From CAXBNB01 sp049115735 (GTDB taxonomy: Bacteria > Bacteroidota > Bacteroidia > Cytophagales > Cyclobacteriaceae): a stretch of DNA of 64,000 bases. The stretch spans positions 1 to 64,000 of the forward strand of contig JAGDZP010000005.1 of assembly GCA_049115735.1 (NCBI GenBank), given 5' to 3'. The position numbers and the translations under genes are program-made. The notes under the pieces were generated by a model. It was not told where the DNA came from. It worked only from the letters and a program-made list of their open reading frames with translations, and ran no database searches. Below, piece after piece: positions 35,705-44,628 of the stretch. The first letter of the stretch is position 1. Every line of letters begins with the position of its first letter.

Positions 35705-37579
35705 ATGTCAGAAATACGCATACCAAAAGACAAACTAGAGGAGTACAAGGATATATACACTGATGAAGCGTTGCAAGCGCTTAATGCTTTGTTGCCATTG
35801 GATACGGAGCAGAAGGCTCTTATGGAAAAGCGGAATCAGCGCAGGGTTGAAAGAATCAAGAATAACCAAAAGTTCGATTTTCTACCTGAGGATTCCAATA
35901 TCGGAGATACAGGCCTTTCGGTAAGAGAGATTAGGCGTGGCAACTTCGAGTGTAGTGTCATTCCTCACGACCTTCAGCAACAATGGATTCAAGGAACAGG
36001 ACCGGCAGCCAAACCTAATGCCTCGTTGGCATCCAGCATTCGCAATGTTGCTTATGCATTACTCTCAGGCGCAGATGGGTGGATGTTTGATGGAGAGGAT
36101 GCACTGGGTCAAATCAACAATATGTCCTTGGATAATCAAAGAAATCTGAAGCTGGCCATCAAAAAGGATCCTATGTTTTTGGAGGTGGCTGAGACAGTAG
36201 CGGGTCAAATGAATGCCTGGGCAGAAGGCTTTCTTGGTAGAAAAACCATTTCTGACTGGCAGCAACAATTAGATTTTACAACTATTATTTTCCGGGCCAG
36301 GGGTTTGCACCTTGACGACAGACATATTCAGACGAGCGATAGTCAATCATTTTCTGCATCGATCACGGATGTCACCTTATACGTCGTAAACAATTATCAA
36401 AAACTTCAGGAGAAAGGTGCTTCGATAGTCTTGTATTTGCCAAAAATACAAAGAGCCGAAGAGGCTGATTTTTGGAATAAGATTCTAACAAGCCTGGAAA
36501 ATTATTTGGGGCTTGAAGTGGGTACAATAAAGACTTATGTACTCGTAGAGCAGCTTGAGGCAACCTACCAGTTGCTTGAAATCAGAGCGGCTCTAGGTTT
36601 GCATTTTGTAGGATTCAATACTGGCAGATGGGACTATATCAACAGTGTTTCTGATGCATTATGCGGTGAATCCAACTTCATCAACCCGAATATAGAGTCG
36701 ATCACAATGACCTACGCTTATATGGCCGCTTATGAAGACAGGGTCAGAAAGGTGGTAAACACTCCGGACAAGAATGGGAATTTTAGTCTCTGGCAAGGAG
36801 GGATGGAACCTAACATACCCGTGGGAACTGAGGCCGGTGTGGCAGCTAGCATGGAGAAGGCTCTGAATGGTGCCCGTAGAGAACAACAAGCTGGAGCTTC
36901 CGGCAAATGGGTGGCTCACTGGAAAATGGTTCATATCATTCGTCCGGTGTGGGAGGAAGCAGGAGAAGCCAATCAGCTGGGAAGGGAATTTGGGCTGTTG
37001 CAGTATGAAGATTCTGCCAGAAAAGCATTATATGAGCTTGAAGATGCTCCAAGAACCATAAGGGGTAGCCGAAATTTACTGAGTGTTGCGCTTCAATATG
37101 GCAATGCCTTTTTGCAAGGGTTTCAGGCAGCCGCATTGAAACCAGCAGATTTCTTTGATGATGATAATATCTTATATCTGATGGAGGATATGGCTACTGG
37201 TGAAATCAGGTTGAGTGTTTTGTGGGAATGGATTCACAAAGGTGGAAAGCTGACAGAGCCTGATGCGGAGTTAGGGCTATCCGCAGGAGATGTGTTTACT
37301 ATGGATATTTTTGAAAATATTCTAAGAGAAGAATATCAGAAACTCTTAGATGCGCGGGATAAAGATGTACACAATGACTCTAAAAGAACAACACTACCAA
37401 TTGCACTTGAGATTGTTGAGGTGTATGTAAAGTCAAGCCTGAAAGGTCCTTGGTATGTCGACCTCCTCAACTTGAATTTGAACAACATGGATCTTAATGT
37501 GGCCAAACAACGAATCGCAAAATATTATGAGGTCTTAAATTCATCCGGTAATAGAATAACGGAGAATTTGGATTTGTAG
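35705..37579 (+). CDS. aceB: Malate synthase (A-type, long form)
   Basis: Malate synthase condenses glyoxylate with acetyl-CoA. Matches to the family are FRARGLHLDDRHI (active-site Arg region), TIKTYVLVEQLEA (Glu metal ligand), FNTGRWDYI, GKWVAHW, and LYLMEDMATGEI (catalytic Asp of the LMEDxAT block). At 624 residues it is longer than typical malate synthase A (about 530). Several usually conserved blocks differ: the AMGGMAAQ-like segment reads IPVGTEAGVAASM and HPGL is replaced by HWKM. No isocitrate lyase gene is in the window, so glyoxylate must come from a gene elsewhere or another route. A malate-synthase-like relative with another 2-oxoacid substrate cannot be excluded. Confidence 0.8.
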   Translation: MSEIRIPKDKLEEYKDIYTDEALQALNALLPLDTEQKALMEKRNQRRVERIKNNQKFDFLPEDSNIGDTGLSVREIRRGNFECSVIPHDLQQQWIQGTGPAAKPNASLASSIRNVAYALLSGADGWMFDGEDALGQINNMSLDNQRNLKLAIKKDPMFLEVAETVAGQMNAWAEGFLGRKTISDWQQQLDFTTIIFRARGLHLDDRHIQTSDSQSFSASITDVTLYVVNNYQKLQEKGASIVLYLPKIQRAEEADFWNKILTSLENYLGLEVGTIKTYVLVEQLEATYQLLEIRAALGLHFVGFNTGRWDYINSVSDALCGESNFINPNIESITMTYAYMAAYEDRVRKVVNTPDKNGNFSLWQGGMEPNIPVGTEAGVAASMEKALNGARREQQAGASGKWVAHWKMVHIIRPVWEEAGEANQLGREFGLLQYEDSARKALYELEDAPRTIRGSRNLLSVALQYGNAFLQGFQAAALKPADFFDDDNILYLMEDMATGEIRLSVLWEWIHKGGKLTEPDAELGLSAGDVFTMDIFENILREEYQKLLDARDKDVHNDSKRTTLPIALEIVEVYVKSSLKGPWYVDLLNLNLNNMDLNVAKQRIAKYYEVLNSSGNRITENLDL

Positions 37580-37585
37580 AGGCAC

Positions 37586-37624
37586 AAAAAAGCCCCAGCA
37601 CATTAAATTAACTGGGGCTTTTTT
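37586..37624. terminator. Bidirectional terminator
   Basis: AAAAAAGCCCCAG/CTGGGGCTTTTTT forms a 13-bp stem that supplies a T-run on both strands. It separates aceB from the convergent membrane-protein gene. Confidence 0.85.
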
Positions 37625-37645
37625 GGATGCAAGCAATTCATGCCT

Positions 37646-38563
37646 TCAGGCACCTTCCTCTTCTTTCAGCTTAGCAAAATCAAATTCTTTAAGGAAATTC
37701 TGTGCATTTCTTAAGTTCTTAAACTCAAACTCCCTTATTTCACCTTTGTTACTATGGATCTCCATTTTAACCAATGAAACCCTCAGGTCTAACCCTAATG
37801 GGTCGTCTACAAATTTGGTATTATCATTTACTGAAAAGTCATGTTCAGATTTCGTTTTAGAGAGCTTAACATTCTTTCTTTTAATTCTCTTACAATAAGT
37901 ACATTTCCATTCCTTGTGAATTTCTCCATCTTCATCTTCTGTAGCTTCCTTGATTATTTCCTCCTTATCAAGTTTCAACGTATGGAAACCACATCTATCA
38001 CATTGCATCGCATGCAATCTTCCGGCATACTTTTCTATTAAAGTATCGCCGGTTTCTACATCGATCCAAACATCATAGTCTACAGAAAACACATCCTCTT
38101 CTGCTTGCATACCCTCATCCAGATAGGCATCTTCTTCATCTTCGCTGAGAAGTTTCATCGCATTACCAGTCTTTGGATTGATTCTTGGCTTATACCTAAG
38201 CACTTCCAATCTTTTGTGCTGTTTCGCAGGGTAGTAGTATTTTAGCACCAGATGAGCTACATACACATGAAGTGTACCCAGACAAATGGAAATAAACATC
38301 CTGATGACAAACCAAACCCAGCTATGAGCCACAGCTTCGGATTTGATTGTATTGAATGGAAAAACGATGACTAAAGCCAATGCAACATTGGCAGCTAAAA
38401 AGAAATTGATTTCATTATTACTAATATAATCGTACTTCTCTTTTGAAGTCTTGAGACTCGCAGCTCTCACCCGATAATAAATATAGATCAGTATGGAAAG
38501 TACAAATGAGCCATATGCAAGATACCACATGGCCTGATTCCAGCCTTCTAAAAACTCACGCAT
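37646..38563 (-). CDS. Three-segment membrane protein with a C-terminal four-cysteine domain
   Basis: The 305-residue protein has three membrane segments (about 10-30, 52-72, 83-110). A soluble part follows with an acidic stretch (LLSEDEEDAYLDEGMQAEEDVF) and two CxxC pairs (CDRCG near 188 and CTYCK near 219) that look like a zinc ribbon. The last 45 residues (KGEIREFEFKNLRNAQNFLKEFDF) are a separate small alpha/beta segment. I do not recognise a named family. Membrane-bound zinc ribbons occur in assembly or transport factors, but nothing specific can be said. It is not linked to its neighbours. Confidence 0.65.
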   Translation of the reverse strand: MREFLEGWNQAMWYLAYGSFVLSILIYIYYRVRAASLKTSKEKYDYISNNEINFFLAANVALALVIVFPFNTIKSEAVAHSWVWFVIRMFISICLGTLHVYVAHLVLKYYYPAKQHKRLEVLRYKPRINPKTGNAMKLLSEDEEDAYLDEGMQAEEDVFSVDYDVWIDVETGDTLIEKYAGRLHAMQCDRCGFHTLKLDKEEIIKEATEDEDGEIHKEWKCTYCKRIKRKNVKLSKTKSEHDFSVNDNTKFVDDPLGLDLRVSLVKMEIHSNKGEIREFEFKNLRNAQNFLKEFDFAKLKEEEGA

Positions 38564-38803
38564 TTTATTTTGTTGGTTTGTTTAACACTTGTTGATTCTA
38601 TCAATTAAAGAACGTACAATATTGATAAATCTTTGATCCAATCCAAAACTAATTCAGACGGAATGCAGAATGATCAATATTGCCATTACAGGTGACTGAT
38701 CTAATTACAAATTGATTTCAATTGACTTAGTTATAGTCACTCTTATATTGTACATTCTTAGATTAACTTTACCTTATTTATAAAACAATAAAAATATAAT
38801 TAC

Positions 38804-39586
38804 ATGTCTCAACTTGAAACAAACCTAAAAGGCAATATCCATCACTCGGTTTGTCGGTGGTGTTATGAGGATATCCCGCTTGAGGAGCTATGTGAAGTTG
38901 CCAAAGAAATAGGCATAAAGTCTATTGATTTACTTCACCCTGAAGAATGGAAAGTGGCAGCAAATTATGGCTTAACATGTGCTATGCCTTTCGGTAGCCC
39001 GCTTATGATCGAAAAAGGATTTAATGATCCACAATACCATGATCAACTATTAAAAGACTACAAAGATAGAATTCCCCTGGTTGCAGAAAATGGGCTAGAG
39101 ACTGTTATATGTTTTTCCGGAAATCGCAACGGGTTGAGTGATGAAGACGGCTTAGATAATTGTGCTCGAGGATTGGAGCCTCTAATAAAAATTGCTGAGC
39201 AACATAACGTGATCCTATCTATGGAACTACTAAATAGTAAGGTCGATCATCCCGACTATCAATGCGATCACACCGAGTGGGGAGTCAAGCTTGCTGAAAA
39301 GGTAGGATCAGAGCATTTCAAACTACTCTACGACATTTATCATATGCAGATTATGGAAGGTGACATCATTGCCACCATCAAAAAGTATCACCAATATTTT
39401 AACCATTACCACACCGGAGGTGTACCGGGCAGGGCAGAGATTGACACCACTCAGGAGCTTTACTATCCAGCAATCATGGAGGCAATTGTTGATACTGGCT
39501 ATACCGGATATGTGGCACAAGAGTTTGTTCCAAATAATGATCCAATTGATTCCCTAAAGAAAGCGATTGCTTTATGTGATGTATAA
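38804..39586 (+). CDS. Hydroxypyruvate-isomerase-like TIM-barrel protein
   Basis: The 260-residue protein belongs to the xylose-isomerase-like TIM-barrel superfamily, in the Hyi branch that interconverts hydroxypyruvate and tartronate semialdehyde. Candidate metal ligands are the Glu in LSMELLNSK, Asp/His in LYDIYHMQ, His in YHTGGVPGR and the C-terminal Glu in VAQEFVPN. No signal peptide is present, unlike the Tat-exported relatives common in Bacteroidota. It is monocistronic, 240 bases from its divergent neighbour. If truly Hyi, it would feed glyoxylate/glycerate metabolism together with malate synthase nearby; this link is inference. Confidence 0.8.
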   Translation: MSQLETNLKGNIHHSVCRWCYEDIPLEELCEVAKEIGIKSIDLLHPEEWKVAANYGLTCAMPFGSPLMIEKGFNDPQYHDQLLKDYKDRIPLVAENGLETVICFSGNRNGLSDEDGLDNCARGLEPLIKIAEQHNVILSMELLNSKVDHPDYQCDHTEWGVKLAEKVGSEHFKLLYDIYHMQIMEGDIIATIKKYHQYFNHYHTGGVPGRAEIDTTQELYYPAIMEAIVDTGYTGYVAQEFVPNNDPIDSLKKAIALCDV

Positions 39587-39639
39587 TTCTTAAGAGGTGG
39601 TAGTTCCAAAAAAGTGCTGCCACTATAGAAATAACATCT

Positions 39640-40449
39640 CTAAGAGTCTTTCTCTTTATTCCTTTTCTCCCTGGATGAGGTATGTCCCATGCCTACTAAT
39701 TTCAATTCTTTATGGATTGAGTATTCGTATTCTGGATTAATCTTCTCACCGACAGGATCGAGCAATTCAAGTCCGTTTGCCCTTGGAGATTTAATCTTTG
39801 GTGAAATCGGATACGCATTCATTTGATCAAAAGGAAAGGGCTGTAAAAGCGGCAAGATGTCCGACATTGGTGATTTCGCATTGAGCCAGGTGCTTTCATG
39901 CTCAGGATGAAGAATTACCGGGGACCTGTGATGACCAATTTGTTCCATCAACTTATTTGGTGTAGTCGTAATGATTGCAAAAGATTTGGTGACTTCACCA
40001 GTATCTTTATCCACCCATTCATCCCAAATACCAGCAAATGAAAACGGCCTGCGCTTATCTCGTAAATAGACAACATAAGGTTCATTGAGCCTCTTTCCTG
40101 TTGGACCTTCAATAAAACAATCTGCTGGCACCAAACATCTCTGAGATCGTATCGCCTTCCTAAACATTGGCTTATTAACAATATCCATAGCGCCAGAATA
40201 ATTAGGGTCATTTTCTTTGTTCTTATTCCCTTCCGACCGAGCATTAATCATATATGTCTTTTTCTCACTCCAAAAAGGAGTAAAGCCAAATTCAAAAAGG
40301 CTTAAACTGGAAGGATCATTGCTCGCGATTACCGGAGCAAGTTCCCCGGTTGATATATTAGTATTTGGCTCAAATTCTATATTAGATTGAACATTAAATC
40401 TTTTTTCTACTTTTTTAATTTTAGTCACCAGAACGTATCGCCCACACAT
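39640..40449 (-). CDS. HMCES/YedK-family abasic-site protein (SRAP)
   Basis: SRAP proteins form a covalent crosslink through Cys2 to abasic sites in single-stranded DNA and protect them during replication. The sequence starts MCGRYVL, so the catalytic cysteine follows the removable Met. Further blocks are INARSEG (Asn), RCLVPADCFIEG (Glu) and QIGHHRSPVIL (His). The length of 269 residues is somewhat longer than E. coli YedK because of a charged C-terminal tail. It is divergent from recX, which also acts in DNA repair; the two may share control from the 46-base gap, but this is speculation. Confidence 0.92.
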   Translation of the reverse strand: MCGRYVLVTKIKKVEKRFNVQSNIEFEPNTNISTGELAPVIASNDPSSLSLFEFGFTPFWSEKKTYMINARSEGNKNKENDPNYSGAMDIVNKPMFRKAIRSQRCLVPADCFIEGPTGKRLNEPYVVYLRDKRRPFSFAGIWDEWVDKDTGEVTKSFAIITTTPNKLMEQIGHHRSPVILHPEHESTWLNAKSPMSDILPLLQPFPFDQMNAYPISPKIKSPRANGLELLDPVGEKINPEYEYSIHKELKLVGMGHTSSREKRNKEKDS

Positions 40450-40507
40450 TATTTAATCAATATTGGTTAACTATAAATTTACTTAAATTCTTAACTTGTT
40501 TAATAGT

Positions 40508-40963
40508 ATGGACACCACTGAAGCCAGAAATAAGCTCATGCGCTATTGTGCATACCAGGAGCGTTCTCAAAAAGAAGTGCGCCAAAAGCTTTATGACCTT
40601 GGCATTTATTATGAGCAAGCCGAAGAATTAATTGCAGAGTTGATATCTGAAAATTTTCTCAATGAAGAAAGATTCGCAAAAGCTTATGCAGGTGGAAAAT
40701 TCCGCGTAAAAAAATGGGGGCGAAATAAAATCCAGCTTGGGTTAAAGCAACATGATATATCAGAATATTGTATCCAAAAAAGTTTACAGGAGATCGACCA
40801 GCAGGATTATCTTGAAACACTGGAACGAATGGTATCTACAAAGAATGAACAGCTTAACGAGGCAAATGATTTTGTGCGTAGAAATAAATTAGCAAAGCAT
40901 GCGATTTCAAAAGGTTATGAACCCGATTTGGTTTGGGGAATCGTAAAATCCCTGGTGGAGTAA
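40508..40963 (+). CDS. recX: Regulatory protein RecX
   Basis: RecX binds RecA filaments and limits their extension. The 151-residue protein shows the expected three-helix repeats: ERSQKEVRQKLYDLGI, AEELIAELISENFLNEERFAKAY and the following KKWGRNKIQLGLKQHDI. The ATG at 40508 is preferred over the TTG at 40496. The recA gene is not in the window. It is divergent from the SRAP gene. Confidence 0.88.
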   Translation: MDTTEARNKLMRYCAYQERSQKEVRQKLYDLGIYYEQAEELIAELISENFLNEERFAKAYAGGKFRVKKWGRNKIQLGLKQHDISEYCIQKSLQEIDQQDYLETLERMVSTKNEQLNEANDFVRRNKLAKHAISKGYEPDLVWGIVKSLVE

Positions 40964-41053
40964 CGAACTATTTCGGCTGATTTGATTGTTACCAGTTTTG
41001 TAAAATTTGAGGAGAGGGGAAAAGGAACGACCAGCTGGGAATTGATTGTATAC

Positions 41054-41083
41054 TTTGAATCTTGACGTAAGACAGTAAATTTG
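41054..41083 (+). promoter_or_regulatory. Promoter of the DinB/ATP-grasp/LysE operon
   Basis: TTTG (41054-41057), an 18-base spacer and TAAATTTG (41076-41083) fit the Bacteroidota housekeeping promoter. Transcription would start near 41090, about 45 bases before the ATG at 41135. Confidence 0.6.
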
Positions 41084-41134
41084 TTGAAACCTCAATAAAT
41101 AAATTCAGGTTAAGATTTCATTTATGACTTTAGT

Positions 41135-41647
41135 ATGGAAATAAAAACTGCTGCAAAAAATCTTTTTGACCAGCTTCAATTCGTACTCGAGCAGCTAGAT
41201 CAGGAAATATACAATAGCCCCTCGATTTCGTTAAGTGGTGTTACCATAGGTCAGCATGTACGCCATGCTCTCGAATTCTTTGATTGTTTGATTAATGCAG
41301 CCCCTTCGGGTGTGGTGAACTATGACAATCGCAAACGAGACTTAAGCTTGGAGCAAAACCCACAACTGGCTCTAGCTGAATTGGAAAAGATCAAAAAGGA
41401 AATCATATCAGCAACTATTCACCAGAATTTGACCTTAGAACTATCCTATCATCATACCGATAACGACCTTATAGAGGTATCCTCTTGTTTTGATAGGGAG
41501 TTGGTTTACAATATTGAACACGCCATTCACCACATGGCCCTGATTAAGATTGGCCTTCGTGAGGTGGCACCAGAAACTGATATTCCCGATGGGTTTGGTG
41601 TAGCCAACTCAACGATCCGCTTCCAAAACAACCAACATCAGTATTAA
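41135..41647 (+). CDS. DinB/YfiT-family four-helix protein
   Basis: The 170-residue protein has the DinB-like four-helix bundle pattern, with histidines placed as in the metal site: GQHVRHALEFFDCL near 47 and NIEHAIHHMALIKI near 129-140. DinB/YfiT proteins are often metal-dependent thiol transferases, but the specific role here is unknown. It is the first gene of a three-gene operon, with six bases to the ATP-grasp gene. Confidence 0.75.
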   Translation: MEIKTAAKNLFDQLQFVLEQLDQEIYNSPSISLSGVTIGQHVRHALEFFDCLINAAPSGVVNYDNRKRDLSLEQNPQLALAELEKIKKEIISATIHQNLTLELSYHHTDNDLIEVSSCFDRELVYNIEHAIHHMALIKIGLREVAPETDIPDGFGVANSTIRFQNNQHQY

Positions 41648-41653
41648 TTTGCT

Positions 41654-42778
41654 ATGAATTCAATTGCGAGCTCATCAGGAAAAGTGGGAAGCCCAGACAA
41701 TCATGCTGACTCAATGAACCATTATCTTTATGAGAAACTGAGCACGAGTGTATTTTGGGCCAAACTGACGCGATGGGAGTTTTGGCCATTTTCCGTCTTT
41801 TATTTTCCGATTTTTTTTTACTGGATCTGGCTGGTTATAAAAACTCGATCATTTTTCTTTTTCACCTCATCCAATCCCGGAATTCAATTTGGCGGTATGC
41901 TTGGAGAATCGAAAGACGAAATTTTCAAAAAAATCAACCCCAACTTTCTACCAAAGACTTTTAAACTCACTTCAAATATTGATCGTGAAGAATTTCTCAA
42001 ACGCCTTCAAACCGAGCGTTTAGATTTTCCTTTTATTCTAAAGCCAGACATTGGTGAACGAGGGTGGATGGTTGAGTTAATAAAGAACCAAGATGATCTT
42101 GATCGTTATTTGAATAAGGTGAATGTTGACTTTCTCCTTCAAGAGTATGTGAAATATCCCATTGAGTTGGGAATTTTCTACTACCGTTACCCTAACAGAA
42201 AAAGAGGAACGGTAAGTTCTATTGTGACGAAACAAATGCTTAGCGTTCGGGGCGATGGGCATTCCTCTGTACGAGAGCTGGCCATGCTTGAAGTACGGTC
42301 AAAAATGCACCTCGAAGTATTGGAAAACACCCAGGAAGAGGTGCTCGACCATGTTCCAGGAAAAAATGAGGAAATAGAACTGGTCTCAATTGGCAACCAC
42401 AGTAGGGGTACAATGTTCTTAAATGGTAATCATCTGATTAGCGACCAATTGATCTCATTGTTTGATAAGATCAGCAAAGAAATTGAGGGGTTTTATTTCG
42501 GCAGATACGACATTCGTTGTGCTTCGATAGAAGAATTGTACGAAGGCAAAAATTTTAAAATTCTTGAGCTGAATGGAGCTGGTGCTGAGCCTGCACACAT
42601 ATATCATCCGGGCTATTCACTGATTCAGGCATACAGGGACATAACCCATCACCTGGGGGTGCTGGCAGAGATTAGCAAAATCAATTATAAAAAAGGCCAT
42701 CAATATATGAGTTTTGGTAATGGATTAAAAGAAGTCTCAAAAATCATCAAATACAATAGACAAAAAGACAAGTTTTAA
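41654..42778 (+). CDS. ATP-grasp-like protein
   Basis: The 374-residue protein has one hydrophobic segment near the N-terminus (about 46-63, SVFYFPIFFYWIWLVIK). A region with ATP-grasp character follows: FPFILKPDIGERGWMV (phosphate-binding loop), LLQEYVKYPIELGIFY (adenine-binding strand), and a metal-binding end FKILELNGAGAEPAHIY. ATP-grasp enzymes join a carboxylate to an amine or thiol using ATP. The substrate is unknown. The combination with a LysE-type exporter gene (stop and start overlap in TAATG) suggests it makes or modifies a small amino-acid-like compound that is then exported; this is inference. Confidence 0.75.
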   Translation: MNSIASSSGKVGSPDNHADSMNHYLYEKLSTSVFWAKLTRWEFWPFSVFYFPIFFYWIWLVIKTRSFFFFTSSNPGIQFGGMLGESKDEIFKKINPNFLPKTFKLTSNIDREEFLKRLQTERLDFPFILKPDIGERGWMVELIKNQDDLDRYLNKVNVDFLLQEYVKYPIELGIFYYRYPNRKRGTVSSIVTKQMLSVRGDGHSSVRELAMLEVRSKMHLEVLENTQEEVLDHVPGKNEEIELVSIGNHSRGTMFLNGNHLISDQLISLFDKISKEIEGFYFGRYDIRCASIEELYEGKNFKILELNGAGAEPAHIYHPGYSLIQAYRDITHHLGVLAEISKINYKKGHQYMSFGNGLKEVSKIIKYNRQKDKF

Positions 42779-43377
42779 TGGATTTGATAGTTTGCTTTTT
42801 CGTGGGATTTCTGTTTAGTTTCCTTGGCTCCATACCTCCCGGAACAATAAATATTACAACCTTACAATATTCCCTTTCGGGTAAAAAGCTTGCAGCAATT
42901 TCATTTGCAGTCGCCTGTGCAATTACCGAATATCTCTATGCAGGAATAGCTGTCAAATTTCAACTCTACCTTTCATCTAATCCAGGCATTTCAGACAATA
43001 TTAAGATAATTTCCGGAATAGTTTTTCTTACTCTTGGTGTCTATAATCTCGTAAAAAGAAATTCACCAAACCAAAAAGAACAAGTAAATGAAAACAAAAG
43101 TGCATTTAAAAAAGGTGTGTTGATTAGCCTGACTAATCCTTTGGCCATTCCGTTTTGGCTGGCTATCACCATTTACCTTCAAAGCATGTCACTGATCAAC
43201 TTATCAGGCCACAACTATCTCATTTATGTAGCCGGTATATCAGTAGGAACCTTCGCATTACTCTTCACGGTAATTCGGCTGGGAACACGCTTTACTTCAA
43301 TTCAAAACAATCAATTCGTGATTTACCGAATACCTGGTTTGGTTTTCCTCGGTATGGGAATCTATTCTTTTGTTTAG
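42778..43377 (+). CDS. LysE-family amino-acid exporter
   Basis: The 199-residue protein has about six membrane segments and the family start PPGTINITTLQYSLSGKK, with TNPLAIPFWLAITIYL as the second characteristic repeat. LysE/RhtB proteins export amino acids or related metabolites. It overlaps the ATP-grasp gene by one base, which implies translational coupling. It is convergent with oadB (nine-base gap). Confidence 0.88.
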   Translation: MDLIVCFFVGFLFSFLGSIPPGTINITTLQYSLSGKKLAAISFAVACAITEYLYAGIAVKFQLYLSSNPGISDNIKIISGIVFLTLGVYNLVKRNSPNQKEQVNENKSAFKKGVLISLTNPLAIPFWLAITIYLQSMSLINLSGHNYLIYVAGISVGTFALLFTVIRLGTRFTSIQNNQFVIYRIPGLVFLGMGIYSFV

Positions 43378-43386
43378 ATACGCTCT

Positions 43387-44577
43387 CTATCCCAAAAAAG
43401 AAATGAGCACCCCTGCGGCTACAGCAGATCCGATCACCCCAGAAATATTACTGGCCATCGCATACTGCAACAAGTGATTGGATGGGTCATGCTTTAACGC
43501 AATGTCATTGGCTACCCTGGAAGCCATAGGAACAGCACTTAAGCCAGTGGCACCAATCAATGGGTTGATTTTTTTCTTAGCAAATAAGTTATAAATTTTC
43601 ACCGCAAATATTCCACCAGCTATGGATATTGCAAAAGCTATAAAACCGCCTACTACGATCATGAGCGTTTCAGACTTTAGAAATGCCGATGCTGTCATCG
43701 TTGCTCCAACAGAAAGCCCGAGAAAAATAGTAGCTGCATTCATTATACTTTGTGACGCTGCTTCATACAATCTATTAGTAGATGATCCTATTTCCTTTAT
43801 CAAATTTCCAAAAAGTAGCATTCCGACCAATGGAACAGAAGAGGGCACCAAAATAGAAACTATTGTACCAAGCGCAATTGGAAATAGAATTTTCACAGCC
43901 TGTAAGTTTTTCATCTCTTTTTTTGATGGATGCAACTTATCCTGCTTCTTCATATTTATTTTCAACTCACTTTTGGTCATTGTGAATTTCACAACTAGTG
44001 GTATAATAACGGGTACAAGCGCCATGTATGAATACGCTGCGATAGCTATTGGACCCAACAAGTGGGGTGCAAGCTTAATGGTAGTATAAATTGCTGTCGG
44101 GCCATCTGCTCCACCGATAATTGCGAGTGAGGCAGCTTCTTTCAAATCAAAATTCATAAATACTGCAAAAAGTAGTACGGTAAAAATCCCTATCTGTGCT
44201 GCTGCTCCAAAAAAGGCTAACCTCAGATTCCGTAGCATCGGACCAAAATCTGTCATTGCCCCAACACCCATAAATATAATTGGAGGCAGGAAGCCTGTCT
44301 TTATCAGGGAATAATAAATAAAGTTCATGATGCCATGGTGCTTGGCAATTTCCAACAGGGTTTCACCCTCGTCGATCTTCACTACTCCCATAGAGCCTCC
44401 GGGAAAGTTGGCCAGCAGAACCCCAAAAGCTATCGGTACCAACAGCAAAGGTTCATATTGTTTCTTTATTCCCAGGTATAATAGAAAGAATGATATTAAT
44501 ATCATTAGCACAGTCTGTGGAGAGGACATTAGGTCCCCCACAGCTGTCATTTCATATATTTTTCGGAGTAGCTCCAT
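43387..44577 (-). CDS. oadB: Sodium-translocating decarboxylase, beta subunit
   Basis: The beta subunit is the membrane pump that couples decarboxylation of carboxybiotin to Na+ export. The 396-residue protein has about nine membrane segments and family motifs: FPGGSMGVV, PIIFMGVGAMTDFGPML, AIIGGADGPTAIYT (conserved Asp of the pumping site), and NPLIGATGLSAVPMASRV. The last gene of the set in transcription order, it follows oadA by 51 bases. The enzyme may act on oxaloacetate or methylmalonyl-CoA; the alpha subunit decides that. Confidence 0.93.
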   Translation of the reverse strand: MELLRKIYEMTAVGDLMSSPQTVLMILISFFLLYLGIKKQYEPLLLVPIAFGVLLANFPGGSMGVVKIDEGETLLEIAKHHGIMNFIYYSLIKTGFLPPIIFMGVGAMTDFGPMLRNLRLAFFGAAAQIGIFTVLLFAVFMNFDLKEAASLAIIGGADGPTAIYTTIKLAPHLLGPIAIAAYSYMALVPVIIPLVVKFTMTKSELKINMKKQDKLHPSKKEMKNLQAVKILFPIALGTIVSILVPSSVPLVGMLLFGNLIKEIGSSTNRLYEAASQSIMNAATIFLGLSVGATMTASAFLKSETLMIVVGGFIAFAISIAGGIFAVKIYNLFAKKKINPLIGATGLSAVPMASRVANDIALKHDPSNHLLQYAMASNISGVIGSAVAAGVLISFLG

Positions 44578-44628
44578 TTATGGCAAAATCAATGGTTTAT
44601 AAAAATTAACAAGACCCTGAAAATACTA

